DNA from: Tritrichomonas musculus
Taxonomy: Eukaryota; Parabasalia; Tritrichomonadida; Tritrichomonadidae
DNA length: 64,000 bases
Assembly: GCA_039105265.1 (NCBI GenBank)
Contig: JAPFFF010000064.1
Location: 62,001-126,000 of the forward strand
Reading direction: 5' to 3'
Positions 1 through 8,505 of this stretch are shown here, one piece after another; position 1 is the first letter of the stretch, and each line of letters starts with the position of its first letter. Both the position numbers and the translations under genes were made by a program. The notes below the pieces were generated by a model. The model saw only the letters and a list, made by a program, of their open reading frames with translations, made no database searches and was not told where the DNA came from.

Positions 1-600
1 AGAAAATTTTGAACCATCTCACTTTTTAAATTAAATAAGTAAAAATCAACATTTTAATGAAACTTCCATTATTTTTGAATTAATTTCTATCCATAAATGA
101 AAAAATAAAATTAAAAAAATCAACCATCTTAATTTTTTGAGAGAAAATTTTGAACCATCTAACTTTTTTGAATAAACTTCTGACCAATAATTAAAAAATC
201 AAATAATTAAACTTAATTTAATTAAAAATCAACTTTCATTATTTTTGAATATTTTCACCCACCATTTTTTCAATAAACTTCAACCATCTTAACTTTTTGA
301 AAGAACTTTTGACCAATATTTAAAAAATTAATTAATCCATCTCAAAAATAAATAATAAAATTAAAAATCATTATTTCACCCACCATTTTTCAATAAACTT
401 CAACCATCTTAACTTTTTGAAAGAACTTCTGACCAATATTTAAAAAATTAATTAATCCATCTCAAAAATAATTAATTTAATTAAAAAATCATTATTTTAA
501 CAACTTTTATTATTTTTGAGAGAAAATTTTGAACCATCTCACTTTTTCAATTAAATAATTAAAAAAATCAACTATTTTCACTTTTTCAATATTTTCAATT
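1..600. repeat. Left subterminal repeat block
   Basis: Modular direct repeats are built from phrases such as CAACCATCTTAACTTTTTGA, AAGAACTTTTGACCAATATT, TTTTGAACCATCTCACTTTT and TTTTCACCCACCATTTTT. They recur several times in shuffled order with A+T-rich spacers. No coding capacity is evident. The block probably lies just inside the element's left end. An inverted copy of the same phrases lies at 10,236-10,380. Confidence 0.8.
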
Positions 601-615
601 CATTTCATTTGTTCA

Positions 616-852
616 ATGTTGTCCAAAAAAGTTCAGACCGAAAAGAAAAATTCGAATAGAGTTGTTCGAATAGCAGAAATTATTGGAGATACAGTCAAAG
701 TTTATCAACTTGATAGGCATGAGATGATTAAGGATTACAAACACCCAAAAGTAATGAGTCGAAAAGAATATCTCAAAGAAATTGAAGAGAAGATATCAAA
801 AATTGAATCATCAAATTCAAACAATGATTTCCAAGAACCTATACAATTCTCT

Positions 853-884
<32 letters not shown>

Positions 885-906
885 TTCAAAATCAGAAATT
901 AAATAA
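616..906 (+). CDS. Small protein with poly-Glu tail
   Basis: A 96-residue unrecognised protein. Its first half is basic and mixed (VVRIAEIIGDTVKVYQLD could form a small beta domain). The C-terminus is an uninterrupted run of about ten Glu followed by DSKSEIK. TCATTTCATTTGTTCA just before the ATG fits the trichomonad initiator. It is the first gene of the element in the window. The acidic tail resembles two other small proteins downstream (3394 and 3638). Function is unknown; DNA mimicry or histone contact would be a guess. Confidence 0.6.
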
Positions 907-920
907 ATAAACATTTTTCT

Positions 921-1016
921 TTACTTTTTAATTATTTTTTTCTTCTTTTTTCTTTTGATATCATCGAATTTCCATTCTTTTCTACGGTATTCTTCGAATT
1001 CTTTTTCATTATTCAT
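921..1016 (-). CDS. Possible 31-aa basic peptide
   Basis: A short minus-strand frame, MNNEKEFEEYRRKEWKF followed by a Lys-rich end (IKRKKKKK). TCATTTTAAATG stands at its start, so an initiator is possible. It is too short to be sure. The pattern of acidic N-terminus and basic C-terminus is simple and could arise by chance in A-rich DNA. Confidence 0.3.
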   Translation of the reverse strand: MNNEKEFEEYRRKEWKFDDIKRKKKKKIIKK

Positions 1017-1040
1017 TTAAAATGATATAAAATAATTTCT

Positions 1041-1942
1041 TCAATTGTACTGAAATTTTTTCATTCTATAAGGTAAAATTTCACATTTTGTTAATGGAAT
1101 TCCTTTTTGTTTAAAGAAATTAATAATTTCAGTTATTCCAGAAGATATTGTTGTAAATAATAAATATTCAGACTCATTCAAAATTTCAATTAAATCTAAA
1201 TTATTTGAATATGTCCAATTTTTATCTACTGAAACAATTGGTGGGTCAATTATAAATACAATATTATCTTTTTCTTTATATTCATCATATAATTCTTTCC
1301 AATCTTTTGAAACTAATTCAATTCCTTCTAAATATTTTTCAATATTTTCATCGTAATTTTCTTTAGGAATTCTATTACAATATGGTCTTTTATTTAAATC
1401 TTCTAAATCTTTTGAAATATGAGGTGCAAATAATAAACAATTTGATAATGTATATAAATCAATATAACCTTTATAATTATTCAATAATTCATCAATTTTC
1501 TTTTTAGTTTCTTAGATAAAATTTTATTATAATTTTCATTAATTAACGGTCGAATTAATTCAATTAATTTATTAGTTTCAGGAATTTTATCTAATCGTTC
1601 TTTATAGTTTTCAAAATCATTACAAATAATTTTACTTTTTGGATGAACTTGATGAACTAAATAACTCAAAAAGAATGAACCGCCAAATAAATCAATAAAC
1701 GTTTTATTTTCACTATCTTTAATACTTTCAATTAATTTTAAGAATTTATGTTTTCCCTTAGATTTATTGTTTTGAAAAGGCAATGGAGGATTTTTTCTAA
1801 TCGGTTCTCTAACAATTTTTTTCTTTGATTGTTTTTCCGATTCCACTTTTTCAATATTTTCACCCACATTTTGGGGTTCAACTTTTTCAACAGTTTCACT
1901 CACTGTTTGTTTTTTATTTGTTCTTTTGGTCCTTGTAGACAT
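1041..1942 (-). pseudogene. D12-class DNA adenine methyltransferase, looks broken
   Basis: Two adjacent minus-strand frames carry features of a Dam/D12-class N6-adenine methyltransferase. One has a Lys/Thr-rich leader, then PPLPFQNNKSKGKHKFL and a FIDLFGGSFFLSYLV segment, which fits the S-adenosylmethionine-binding motif (usual form F-x-E/D-x-F-x-G), and an IICND segment. The other has the catalytic-type DPP tetrapeptide (IIDPPIVS). N6-adenine methylation is known in Trichomonas, and methyltransferases are known cargo of Polintons and related viruses. It may have marked element DNA or chromatin. The gene looks broken, with about one break. The family call is fairly secure from the two motifs; substrate site unknown. 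Confidence 0.7.
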
Positions 1943-1992
1943 CTTTTTTTATTTCGATAAAAAAATTGAATTAATTTTTAATTTGGTTCAAA

Positions 1993-2256
1993 ATGAATTC
2001 TTTACAAACTTCTTTAAATAATTTTGAAACCAAAAATAAACAATATTGGAATAAGATTAGAAAACAAATGACCAATATTTATCTCAATAAAGTTGATGAT
2101 AACAATGAATTGAAATTATTAGCATTGAATTTTATTAATAATGAATTAACTTTAGAAAATGAAATAATTAAAGATATTGAAGAAATTCAAATAATTATGA
2201 ATAGAATAAAATCAAAATTAAATACAATGCATAATTTAAGAAGGAAGGTTTATTAA
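1993..2256 (+). CDS. Small helical protein
   Basis: An 87-residue unrecognised protein, almost entirely predicted helix, with heptad-like spacing of Leu/Ile (NNELTLENEIIKDIEEIQII). It starts with a plain ATG 50 bases from the methyltransferase start on the other strand, so the two share a divergent upstream region. Its 3' end overlaps the convergent next gene by four bases. No family recognised. Confidence 0.6.
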   Translation: MNSLQTSLNNFETKNKQYWNKIRKQMTNIYLNKVDDNNELKLLALNFINNELTLENEIIKDIEEIQIIMNRIKSKLNTMHNLRRKVY

Positions 2257-2534
2257 ATTATTTTCAGTATATCGAGTTCATTTTTTTGAATCCATTTAAT
2301 TAATTCTTCTCTTTCCATTTTTTCTGGTAAAGGAACTAATAGAACCCAAGAAGAATATTCAACCAAACTTTTCAATTTTTCAATTGGTTGTAATTTTGGA
2401 TACATTAAAACATCAATGAAAGATGGACTTTTTCTTTCTAAATTAGTTCCCAAGTAAACAACATCAGAATCATTTGATTCTTCTTCTTCTTCCAAAATTT
2501 TAGAAGACCAAATTTTCAATTGATTACTTGACAT
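2253..2534 (-). CDS. Small acidic-linker protein
   Basis: A 93-residue unrecognised protein. It begins MSSNQLKIWSSKILEEEEES, has an acidic/Ser stretch, then a compact region with YPKLQPIEKLKSLVEYSSWVL. On the minus strand TTCACTTTGAAAAATG places a trichomonad-type initiator about 15 bases before the start, supporting expression. It is divergent from the 54-aa gene at 2575 and convergent with the gene at 1993. Confidence 0.6.
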   Translation of the reverse strand: MSSNQLKIWSSKILEEEEESNDSDVVYLGTNLERKSPSFIDVLMYPKLQPIEKLKSLVEYSSWVLLVPLPEKMEREELIKWIQKNELDILKII

Positions 2535-2574
2535 TTTTCAAAGTGAACTGAACTAATCACTTCACTGAAAAATA
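2535..2574. promoter_or_regulatory. Divergent initiator promoter
   Basis: A 40-bp gap separates two divergent starts. It contains AATCACTTCACTG for the plus gene and, on the other strand, GTTCACTTTGAAA for the minus gene. Both match the trichomonad initiator TCA(C/T)T(A/T), so this is a compact two-way promoter. Confidence 0.6.
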
Positions 2575-2739
2575 ATGAGTGAAGTTGAAATTGAAAAGAT
2601 TTGGAAAGAAATCTATAGTTTAAAAGAAAGATGTGTACATATTGAACAACAAATTAATGAAATTATGGTTTTAATTTCAACATTTATTAACAAAAATTCA
2701 AATTTTAAAGAAACAAATGAAGAACCAAATAACCCTTGA
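2575..2739 (+). CDS. 54-aa coiled-coil microprotein
   Basis: Starts MSEVEIEKIWKEIYSLKERC and continues with IEQQINEIMVLISTFI, a short coiled coil, with a polar NEEPNNP end. TCACTTCACTGAAAAATAATG lies directly upstream. It belongs with several 45-90-aa coiled-coil genes in this part of the element (4294, 9531, 10360, 10754, 11192). Function unknown. Confidence 0.6.
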   Translation: MSEVEIEKIWKEIYSLKERCVHIEQQINEIMVLISTFINKNSNFKETNEEPNNP

Positions 2740-2803
2740 ATAAAAAATTTTATTCCAACACTTAACTTTTTTTTCTCAAAAATTTTTTTTATCACGTTAT
2801 AAA

Positions 2804-3130
2804 ATGGAATTTATTTATTTAATTAGAGAAAGAGAATTTGTATATTCTAATCAAAATATTTATAAAATTGGACGAACAAATAATTCAATTAAAATTAGAA
2901 TGAATAATTATCCAAAAGATTCTGAGATTTTATTAATTGAACCCGTTATAAATTCAATTGAAATTGAAAATCAATTAATTAAAATTTTTGATGAAGAATT
3001 TTCAAAAGCTTATACAAAAGATGGTTTAGAAATAATTGGAAATGAATATTATCAAGGAGATTTGAATAAAATGATATATTTGATAAGAACATATATTAGA
3101 AATCATTGTTCCGATAAAATTTTAATTTAA
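2804..3130 (+). CDS. T5orf172 / GIY-YIG-like protein
   Basis: A 108-residue protein matching the compact T5orf172/MUG113 branch of the GIY-YIG superfamily. IYLIRE (residues 4-9) and IYKIGRT (about 20-26) form the two beta strands of the GIY-YIG core. R...YPKDSEIL follows, then IENQLIKIFDEEF with the family Glu, and EYYQGDLNKMI at the C-terminus. This domain is frequent in giant viruses, phages and their satellites, where it is thought to be a nuclease of recombination or genome conflict. Here it would be a stand-alone nuclease encoded near the polymerase. The call rests on motif shape, not a search. Confidence 0.65.
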   Translation: MEFIYLIREREFVYSNQNIYKIGRTNNSIKIRMNNYPKDSEILLIEPVINSIEIENQLIKIFDEEFSKAYTKDGLEIIGNEYYQGDLNKMIYLIRTYIRNHCSDKILI

Positions 3131-3159
3131 TGACTTCACTTTTTTTTAAAAAAACAAAA

Positions 3160-3363
3160 ATGTCTGAAAACAATTTCAAAGATTTCTATGATTCCTTACC
3201 TTTTGGTACATATTCACTTATTGAATTGACTGATTTATATAATCAATTCTTTGGAACAAATTTAACAAAAAAAGAATTGTTAATTAAAGAACCAGAAATT
3301 GATAGTTTATTTTTATGTTGGAAAGAAAATGTTTTAGATTTTGAAAAAATTAAAAGGGATTGA
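3160..3363 (+). CDS. 67-aa small protein
   Basis: The frame is open from an ATG at 3130, but the initiator TTCACTTTTT lies at 3134-3143, so the in-frame ATG at 3160 (MSENNFKDFYDSLPFG) is the likelier start. The protein has a helix-turn pattern (YSLIELTDLYNQFFGTNLTKKELL) that could be a small helix-turn-helix fold. No family recognised. Confidence 0.55.
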   Translation: MSENNFKDFYDSLPFGTYSLIELTDLYNQFFGTNLTKKELLIKEPEIDSLFLCWKENVLDFEKIKRD

Positions 3364-3393
3364 ATAAAAAATTTTATCACTTCACTTTTTTTA

Positions 3394-3579
3394 ATGACTT
3401 TTGCTCAAGAGTTTGAATATGAGGAAGATGTTGAAGAAGAAGAATTTGAAGAAGATGAGGAGGAAGAAGAAACCGAAGAAATAGAAGAAGAAGATGAAGA
3501 AGAAGAAGATTTCATTACTTCAGAAGAATTTGACCTTATGATGTCAATGATTATGTCAAATATGAAAGCTAATGAATAA
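3394..3579 (+). CDS. Hyperacidic 61-aa protein
   Basis: About half of its residues are Glu or Asp, in a continuous block over residues 7-45, followed by a Met-rich helix (EEFDLMMSMIMSNMKANE). TATCACTTCACTTTTTTTAATG immediately upstream is a clear initiator. The acidic body with a short hydrophobic end recurs in the next gene, suggesting related proteins. A DNA-mimic or histone-binding role is possible but unproven. Confidence 0.6.
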   Translation: MTFAQEFEYEEDVEEEEFEEDEEEEETEEIEEEDEEEEDFITSEEFDLMMSMIMSNMKANE

Positions 3580-3637
3580 AAAATTTTAAACTTTTTCTAT
3601 TTATTATTTCACTTCATTATTTCATTTTTTTTTTAAA

Positions 3638-3790
3638 ATGTCTGGACAACAAAAACCTCAACAAAACTTTTCTGAAGAAGAAGAGGAGGAAGAAGAATAC
3701 ATTGATATTACTTCTGAAAATGAAGGATTCAATCCTTTGATAACATTAATGATTCTACTTGATTATTGGTTTTTCATAAATAAACATTGA
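3638..3790 (+). CDS. 50-aa acidic microprotein with hydrophobic tail
   Basis: Begins MSGQQKPQQNF, followed by eight Glu, then a hydrophobic end with LITLMILLDYWFFI that could be a membrane or docking helix. TTTCACTTCATTATTTCATT upstream fits the initiator. The architecture is like its neighbour at 3394. Confidence 0.55.
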   Translation: MSGQQKPQQNFSEEEEEEEEYIDITSENEGFNPLITLMILLDYWFFINKH

Positions 3791-3822
3791 ATTTTTTTTC
3801 ATTAATTTTTTCTATATTTTAA

Positions 3823-4272
3823 ATGTCTAAAAAGAATCAAATTGTATTATTACCTTTAACTTGGAATATTCAATATAATCATTGTCCAAAAGATTATAAA
3901 GGTATTCCACGTACAATTTATTGTACAATGTGTTCAGACCCAAAAATTGATTTGACTTGGTTTGTAGGTGATTTATATAGTTGGATTTTTTTGGATGAAT
4001 TCAAAAAAGATTGGGATGCAATTATAAATTATGCAAAAAGTAAAAAATATTCAGTATCTGGTGAAATTTTAGGTGTTCAATCAAAAGAAATTGATGGTGA
4101 AGTTTCAGATAAAGATAAGAAAAAAGTTAAAATAACATTCAAAAATGGAACTTACACATCAAGTGATTGTGATTTTCCAATTGGAGATAATTATATTGAC
4201 CATTATTTACCAAGAACAAATAAACCTCTACCTTCAAATTATTATCCAAACAAAAAACAAAAAGCAAAATAA
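3823..4272 (+). CDS. 149-aa protein, unknown
   Basis: A soluble protein with an aromatic-rich N-terminal half (LTWNIQYNHCPKDYKGIPR, then YCTMCSDPKIDLTWFVGD) and a basic end (YYPNKKQKAK). The spaced Cys (CTMC) and His could bind a metal, but there is no full zinc-finger pattern. TCATTAATTTTTT lies upstream of the ATG. It is the last gene before the polymerase block. No family recognised. Confidence 0.55.
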   Translation: MSKKNQIVLLPLTWNIQYNHCPKDYKGIPRTIYCTMCSDPKIDLTWFVGDLYSWIFLDEFKKDWDAIINYAKSKKYSVSGEILGVQSKEIDGEVSDKDKKKVKITFKNGTYTSSDCDFPIGDNYIDHYLPRTNKPLPSNYYPNKKQKAK

Positions 4273-4293
4273 GATAATTTAAAAATTCTTTTT

Positions 4294-4557
4294 TTATTCA
4301 GAATTTAAAGTTTGTTTTTCAATTTCATCCAATCTCTCTTGGATTTCTTTTAATTCATTAGCGTCTGGAGTTTCATTTGAGTCAATTTTTGTTTGGAGTT
4401 CTGAAATTTTCTGTCTTAACGTGAAAATTTCTTTTACGATTAACCATTCCATGCTATCAATTCTTTTAGCAAGATATTCATAAGAAGGCATATTTGAACA
4501 TCTTTTTTCTAAGAATTCAATTCTTTCTTTTAATGTTTTCTTTTCTAAGAGAGACAT
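4294..4557 (-). CDS. 87-aa coiled-coil protein
   Basis: Heptad-rich throughout (LKERIEFLEKR, LRQKISELQTKID, ELKEIQERLDEIEKQ), so a coiled coil. TTCATTTCACTTTAATTGA precedes the start on the minus strand. It is divergent from the DNA polymerase gene and shares a 76-bp promoter gap with it. Function unknown; a scaffold or regulatory partner is possible. Confidence 0.6.
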   Translation of the reverse strand: MSLLEKKTLKERIEFLEKRCSNMPSYEYLAKRIDSMEWLIVKEIFTLRQKISELQTKIDSNETPDANELKEIQERLDEIEKQTLNSE

Positions 4558-4633
4558 TCAATTAAAGTGAAATGAAGTTCATATAACAAAATTTTAAACT
4601 TTTTTATCTCACCTATTTTTATCACTTCATTAA
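4558..4633. promoter_or_regulatory. Divergent promoter of polymerase and coiled-coil gene
   Basis: On the plus strand an AAAATTTTAAAC block is followed by TATCACTTCATTAA directly before the polymerase ATG. On the minus strand TTCATTTCACTTTAA precedes the coiled-coil gene. Both match the trichomonad initiator, and the plus side shows the bipartite layout shared by this half of the element. Confidence 0.6.
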
Positions 4634-7600
4634 ATGACAAATTTATTATCAACACCAGATAGTAGATTAATTCAAATTCATAATAATTTGTATGGCGATT
4701 CAAGCTCTTTTGAAAGTTTCTTAGAAGAAAACAAAGGAAATAAAATCCAAGCAAAAAAAGACATCATTGATTCAATTAAAAGTGCTCTCCATGAAAATAA
4801 TTATGATGGTGGTGATAATTCTGAAGCTATTTATTGGTTTTCAAGAGGGATTTCAAATAAATTAAGAAGAAATGCTAATAGATATCAAAATAGAGAAATT
4901 CCATTAATTCAATTACCTCCACCACCACCTCCACCAAGAGAACCAGAAAGATATATTGATTCTGATGTAGGTTTATTTAATAATATTCAAAATCTTTTAA
5001 AAAGTCAAAGAAGAGCAACTGATGATTCAGCTTTGCACACAAAATTTCATAGATGGAAGAAATTAGAAACAAAACAAGATAAATTAGTTGAAGAAATTAT
5101 GACTAATTTATACAAAAATCCTGATAATTGGGAAATCAATTTTGAACAATTGAATAATCAAGGAAGAACGTTATTATGCCCAAAATTAGCAAAATTTTTT
5201 GATGATGTTGTTTCCCATCATGAAATGAATAGACAATATTTAATTTCATATTGTGTTAATAGACAGTGGCATACAATGCCTTTAATTCCTGAAAATTATA
5301 ATCAATTAAGGCAAAATTTAACAAGGTCAAATTTTATATTTTCAATTGATAAAACTCCAGCAGAATTTTTTTATGATAAAGGTGCTCAAAAAGTTCCTGC
5401 ATGGTCATTATTTTCAGGTATAAGATTTTATAGAAATCCAAGAGTTGATACATATTCTGATAGAGGTGGTGAATTCTTTAGTTATTTGGTCAAAGAACAA
5501 GTTCCTCAATGTATCAAAGATTATTTAATTAAATTACAAATTTTTGATAAATTAACTGACGATAGAAATAAATTTAAACAACGTTCAGAATTAAATGATT
5601 GTTGTTTTGTTTATGCTTTATCTCAAACTGATGATTATTCAATTGAAGAATTAAATCAAATTAGATTAAGAATTCAAAATAGATATTTATCTCAAAATGC
5701 AATTAATCAATTATGTTCTGAATTTAAAATTCATTTAAAATTAACTTTTATTGATGAAGATTTTGAAGGAAGAAATAAAAAGCAAACCGTTAAACCGTAT
5801 TCAAATTCTAAACGTAAAAATTATTTAGGTGTTGAAAAAGATGAAGCAAATCATATTCATCATTTCAATATATTTCAAAAACATTATTTCATTGAAGAAA
5901 AAACCCCTTTTAGTACCTATTATATGAAAAATTATGAAGAAATAAATGATGAAACAAAATTTGATAAAGAATACGTTTTAACTTCAAAACATAATAATCA
6001 AAGATATTGGAGGAAATCTAAATATTTCATTAGTTCCTCAAATTTAGTTCGATTATTATTTAAAAAGAATTTATTTAAACCAATAACTTATGGTGAATAT
6101 TCAATTCTCAATACAATTTATTATAATGAAATTGAGAATGATGTTTCAAATATTAAATTAGAATTTGATAAGAATTTTTGTACTCAATTAATTGAACCTA
6201 AGAAATATAAAGAACCTAAGAAAAAATTCTATCAAACTTATTGGTATTGTGATTTTGAAGCTGATGTTTCAGGTAAAATTCATAGACCTTATATGTGTGT
6301 TATTCAAAATGAAAATGGAACCGTTAACAAAACTTTTAGAGGAAAAAATTGTAATATTAAATTATTAGAATTTTTACCTGATGAATCAATTATTTATTTT
6401 CATAATTTATCTTATGATATTAGAATGTTAGCTTCATTTGGTATTCAAAAGTCAATAATTAAAGGAACTAAAACAATGATGACCGATATAAATTTCAAAG
6501 GGAAAATTTTACATTTCAAAGATACTTTACCAATTTTGAATTGTAAATTAGAAAAATTACCTAAAATGTTTAATTTAACTTCTGAATTAGGTGAAATTAA
6601 AAAAGAAATTTTCCCTTACAAATATTATACGTTAGACCGATTAATTTATAATAGAGGGAAAATTTCAGAAGCAGGTCAAAATGAAGATAAAAAATGGTCA
6701 AATGAAGATTATTTAAATTTTGTTAGAAATATTGATTCAATTCCTGGTTGTAGAATTAATAATTTTGAATTTGATATGTATAAATATTCTCAATTTTATT
6801 GTGAACAAGATGTTAATATTTTAAGATTAGGTTTCAATAAATTTAGAAAAGGTTTCTTAGATGATTTCAAAATTGACCCTTTTAAATTTATTTCAATAAG
6901 TTCTTTGGCAAATGAAGTTTTTAATAGAAAAGTTTATTACGGTAAGAATTTATATAAAATTGGTGGAGTTGTTAGAAAATTTTGTTCTCATGCAATTTAT
7001 GGAGGAAGATGCATGACTGCATATAACAAAAAGTGGCATACAATGATAAATTTAACCGATTTTGATGCAAAAAGTTTATATCCAAGTGCAATGAGAAGAT
7101 TATATACAGTTGAAGGAATCCCACAAGTCATCTCACCTGACCAATTAAACATTGAATTCTTATCAAAACAAGGTGCTTATATTGTTGAAATTGAAATTTC
7201 AAAAGTTAACAAACATTATGCTTTTCCATTAATTGTTAGAAAAGTTAATGGAATAAATTTAAATGATGACAAATTAAAAGAAGGTGAAAAAATTAAGATG
7301 ATAGTTGATAATATTTATTTAGAAGATTTAATTGAATTTCAAAAAATTGAATACAAAATTTTGAGAGGCTATTATTGGTCTGGAAAAAGAGATTATACAA
7401 TTCAAGAAGAAATTCAAAAAATATTTGATAAAAGAACAGAATATCAAAAAGAAAAAAATCCGTTGCAAGAATTATATAAATTAATTATGAATTCTTGTTA
7501 TGGAAAAACAATTGAAAGACCTGTTGAAAAAGATTGGAAATATTTAAAGAAAGGTGATGAATTAAATAAATTTTGGACCAAAAATTATAATAAAATTGTT

Positions 7601-8248
7601 GAATCAATTGAATTAAATGATTCAGAAATTTCAGCCGTTAAAACATTGAAACCAATTGATAAACATTTCAATTTTTCTTTGTTAGGAATTCAAGTTCTTT
7701 CAATGTCTAAAAGAATTATGAATGAAGTTATGTGTTTAGCTTTTGATAAAGGTTGTCATATTTATTATGTCGATACAGATAGTTTTATGATTGAATGCCC
7801 TGATTTAGTTAAATTAGAAGTTGAATATGAAAAGAAATACAATAGAAAATTGATAGGAAATAATCTAGGTCAATTTCATTGTGATTTTCCTTCAATTAAA
7901 GACCATGATGAAATGCCATGGTCAATTGAAGCTTATTTTCTAATGAAAAAAATGTATATTCACAAAATAACTGATTCAACTAATGAAATTGATTATGTTA
8001 TTCGAGGAAAAGGAATAACATTAAATTCAATTTATCATGCAGCTAATTCAAAATTCAAAGGTGATTTAATGAAACTTTATGAATACTTATTTAACGGAAA
8101 AAGTATTCAATTTGATTTAACTCAAGGACAACCATGTTTTTCAATGAACAAAGATATGACCGTTTCAACTTTAAATGAATTCTTCAGAAATATAAAAACA
8201 AATTATGAAGAAGGAAAAAGAGAAAAATATTTTGAATATTCTAAATAA
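4634..8248 (+). CDS. polB: Protein-primed family B DNA polymerase
   Basis: The 1,204-residue replicative polymerase of the Polinton. The 3'-5' exonuclease motifs are DFEAD (about residue 538), HNLSYDIRML (about 589) and YCEQD (about 720). Polymerase motifs are A, DAKSLYPS (about 810); B, KLIMNSCYG (about 951); and C, YYVDTDS (about 1044), followed by a KGITL motif. The long spacing between A and B fits the TPR-containing protein-primed group. The N-terminal third contains a Pro stretch (PPPPPP, about 95) and LNDCCFVYAL (about 320) with a later HIHHFN segment, which recalls the OTU-like domain described at the N-terminus of some Polinton polymerases; this part is inference. It would copy the element from its ends in the nucleus. 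The start follows TATCACTTCATTAA. Confidence 0.95.
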   Translation: MTNLLSTPDSRLIQIHNNLYGDSSSFESFLEENKGNKIQAKKDIIDSIKSALHENNYDGGDNSEAIYWFSRGISNKLRRNANRYQNREIPLIQLPPPPPPPREPERYIDSDVGLFNNIQNLLKSQRRATDDSALHTKFHRWKKLETKQDKLVEEIMTNLYKNPDNWEINFEQLNNQGRTLLCPKLAKFFDDVVSHHEMNRQYLISYCVNRQWHTMPLIPENYNQLRQNLTRSNFIFSIDKTPAEFFYDKGAQKVPAWSLFSGIRFYRNPRVDTYSDRGGEFFSYLVKEQVPQCIKDYLIKLQIFDKLTDDRNKFKQRSELNDCCFVYALSQTDDYSIEELNQIRLRIQNRYLSQNAINQLCSEFKIHLKLTFIDEDFEGRNKKQTVKPYSNSKRKNYLGVEKDEANHIHHFNIFQKHYFIEEKTPFSTYYMKNYEEINDETKFDKEYVLTSKHNNQRYWRKSKYFISSSNLVRLLFKKNLFKPITYGEYSILNTIYYNEIENDVSNIKLEFDKNFCTQLIEPKKYKEPKKKFYQTYWYCDFEADVSGKIHRPYMCVIQNENGTVNKTFRGKNCNIKLLEFLPDESIIYFHNLSYDIRMLASFGIQKSIIKGTKTMMTDINFKGKILHFKDTLPILNCKLEKLPKMFNLTSELGEIKKEIFPYKYYTLDRLIYNRGKISEAGQNEDKKWSNEDYLNFVRNIDSIPGCRINNFEFDMYKYSQFYCEQDVNILRLGFNKFRKGFLDDFKIDPFKFISISSLANEVFNRKVYYGKNLYKIGGVVRKFCSHAIYGGRCMTAYNKKWHTMINLTDFDAKSLYPSAMRRLYTVEGIPQVISPDQLNIEFLSKQGAYIVEIEISKVNKHYAFPLIVRKVNGINLNDDKLKEGEKIKMIVDNIYLEDLIEFQKIEYKILRGYYWSGKRDYTIQEEIQKIFDKRTEYQKEKNPLQELYKLIMNSCYGKTIERPVEKDWKYLKKGDELNKFWTKNYNKIVESIELNDSEISAVKTLKPIDKHFNFSLLGIQVLSMSKRIMNEVMCLAFDKGCHIYYVDTDSFMIECPDLVKLEVEYEKKYNRKLIGNNLGQFHCDFPSIKDHDEMPWSIEAYFLMKKMYIHKITDSTNEIDYVIRGKGITLNSIYHAANSKFKGDLMKLYEYLFNGKSIQFDLTQGQPCFSMNKDMTVSTLNEFFRNIKTNYEEGKREKYFEYSK

Positions 8249-8266
8249 ACTTTTTGAATTAAAATT

Positions 8267-8306
8267 TTAGCCGTTTATTTTCACTTCATCACTTCACTTT
8301 TATTTA
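8267..8306 (+). promoter_or_regulatory. Bipartite initiator promoter
   Basis: AAAATTTTAGCCGTTTATTT is followed by TCACTTCATCACTTCACTTT directly before the ATG at 8307. Nearly the same 40-bp block occurs at about 11,150-11,191 before another microprotein gene, differing at only a few positions. Confidence 0.6.
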
Positions 8307-8468
8307 ATGTCCAATAATGAATTTGAAGAATTAAAACAACAAGTGAATATCAATACTGTTCAAATTCAATGGTGGAAAAATATTGTATCTATTTGGATTG
8401 CTATACAAATTACAACAATTATGTTTTTGGGTTTCTATTATTTAATTAAATTATCACAAAAAGTTTAA
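8307..8468 (+). CDS. 53-aa single-pass membrane microprotein
   Basis: A polar helical N-terminus (MSNNEFEELKQQVNIN) is followed by a hydrophobic stretch with IVSIWIAIQITTIMFLGFYY (residues 26-45) and a short LIKLSQKV tail, giving one membrane segment. It follows a strong bipartite initiator. Small membrane proteins are common in Polinton-like viruses, but this one has no recognised family. Confidence 0.6.
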   Translation: MSNNEFEELKQQVNINTVQIQWWKNIVSIWIAIQITTIMFLGFYYLIKLSQKV

Positions 8469-8505
8469 ATAAAAAAATCGTTTTTTTTATTCATTATCTT
8501 TATTT

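Noticed and set aside
1-600. Left block as the partner of the right terminal repeat
   Set aside because: The left phrases (CAACCATCT, GACCAATA) do not match the GGTCAAAT/TTTTCAGGAC array in either orientation beyond short chance words.
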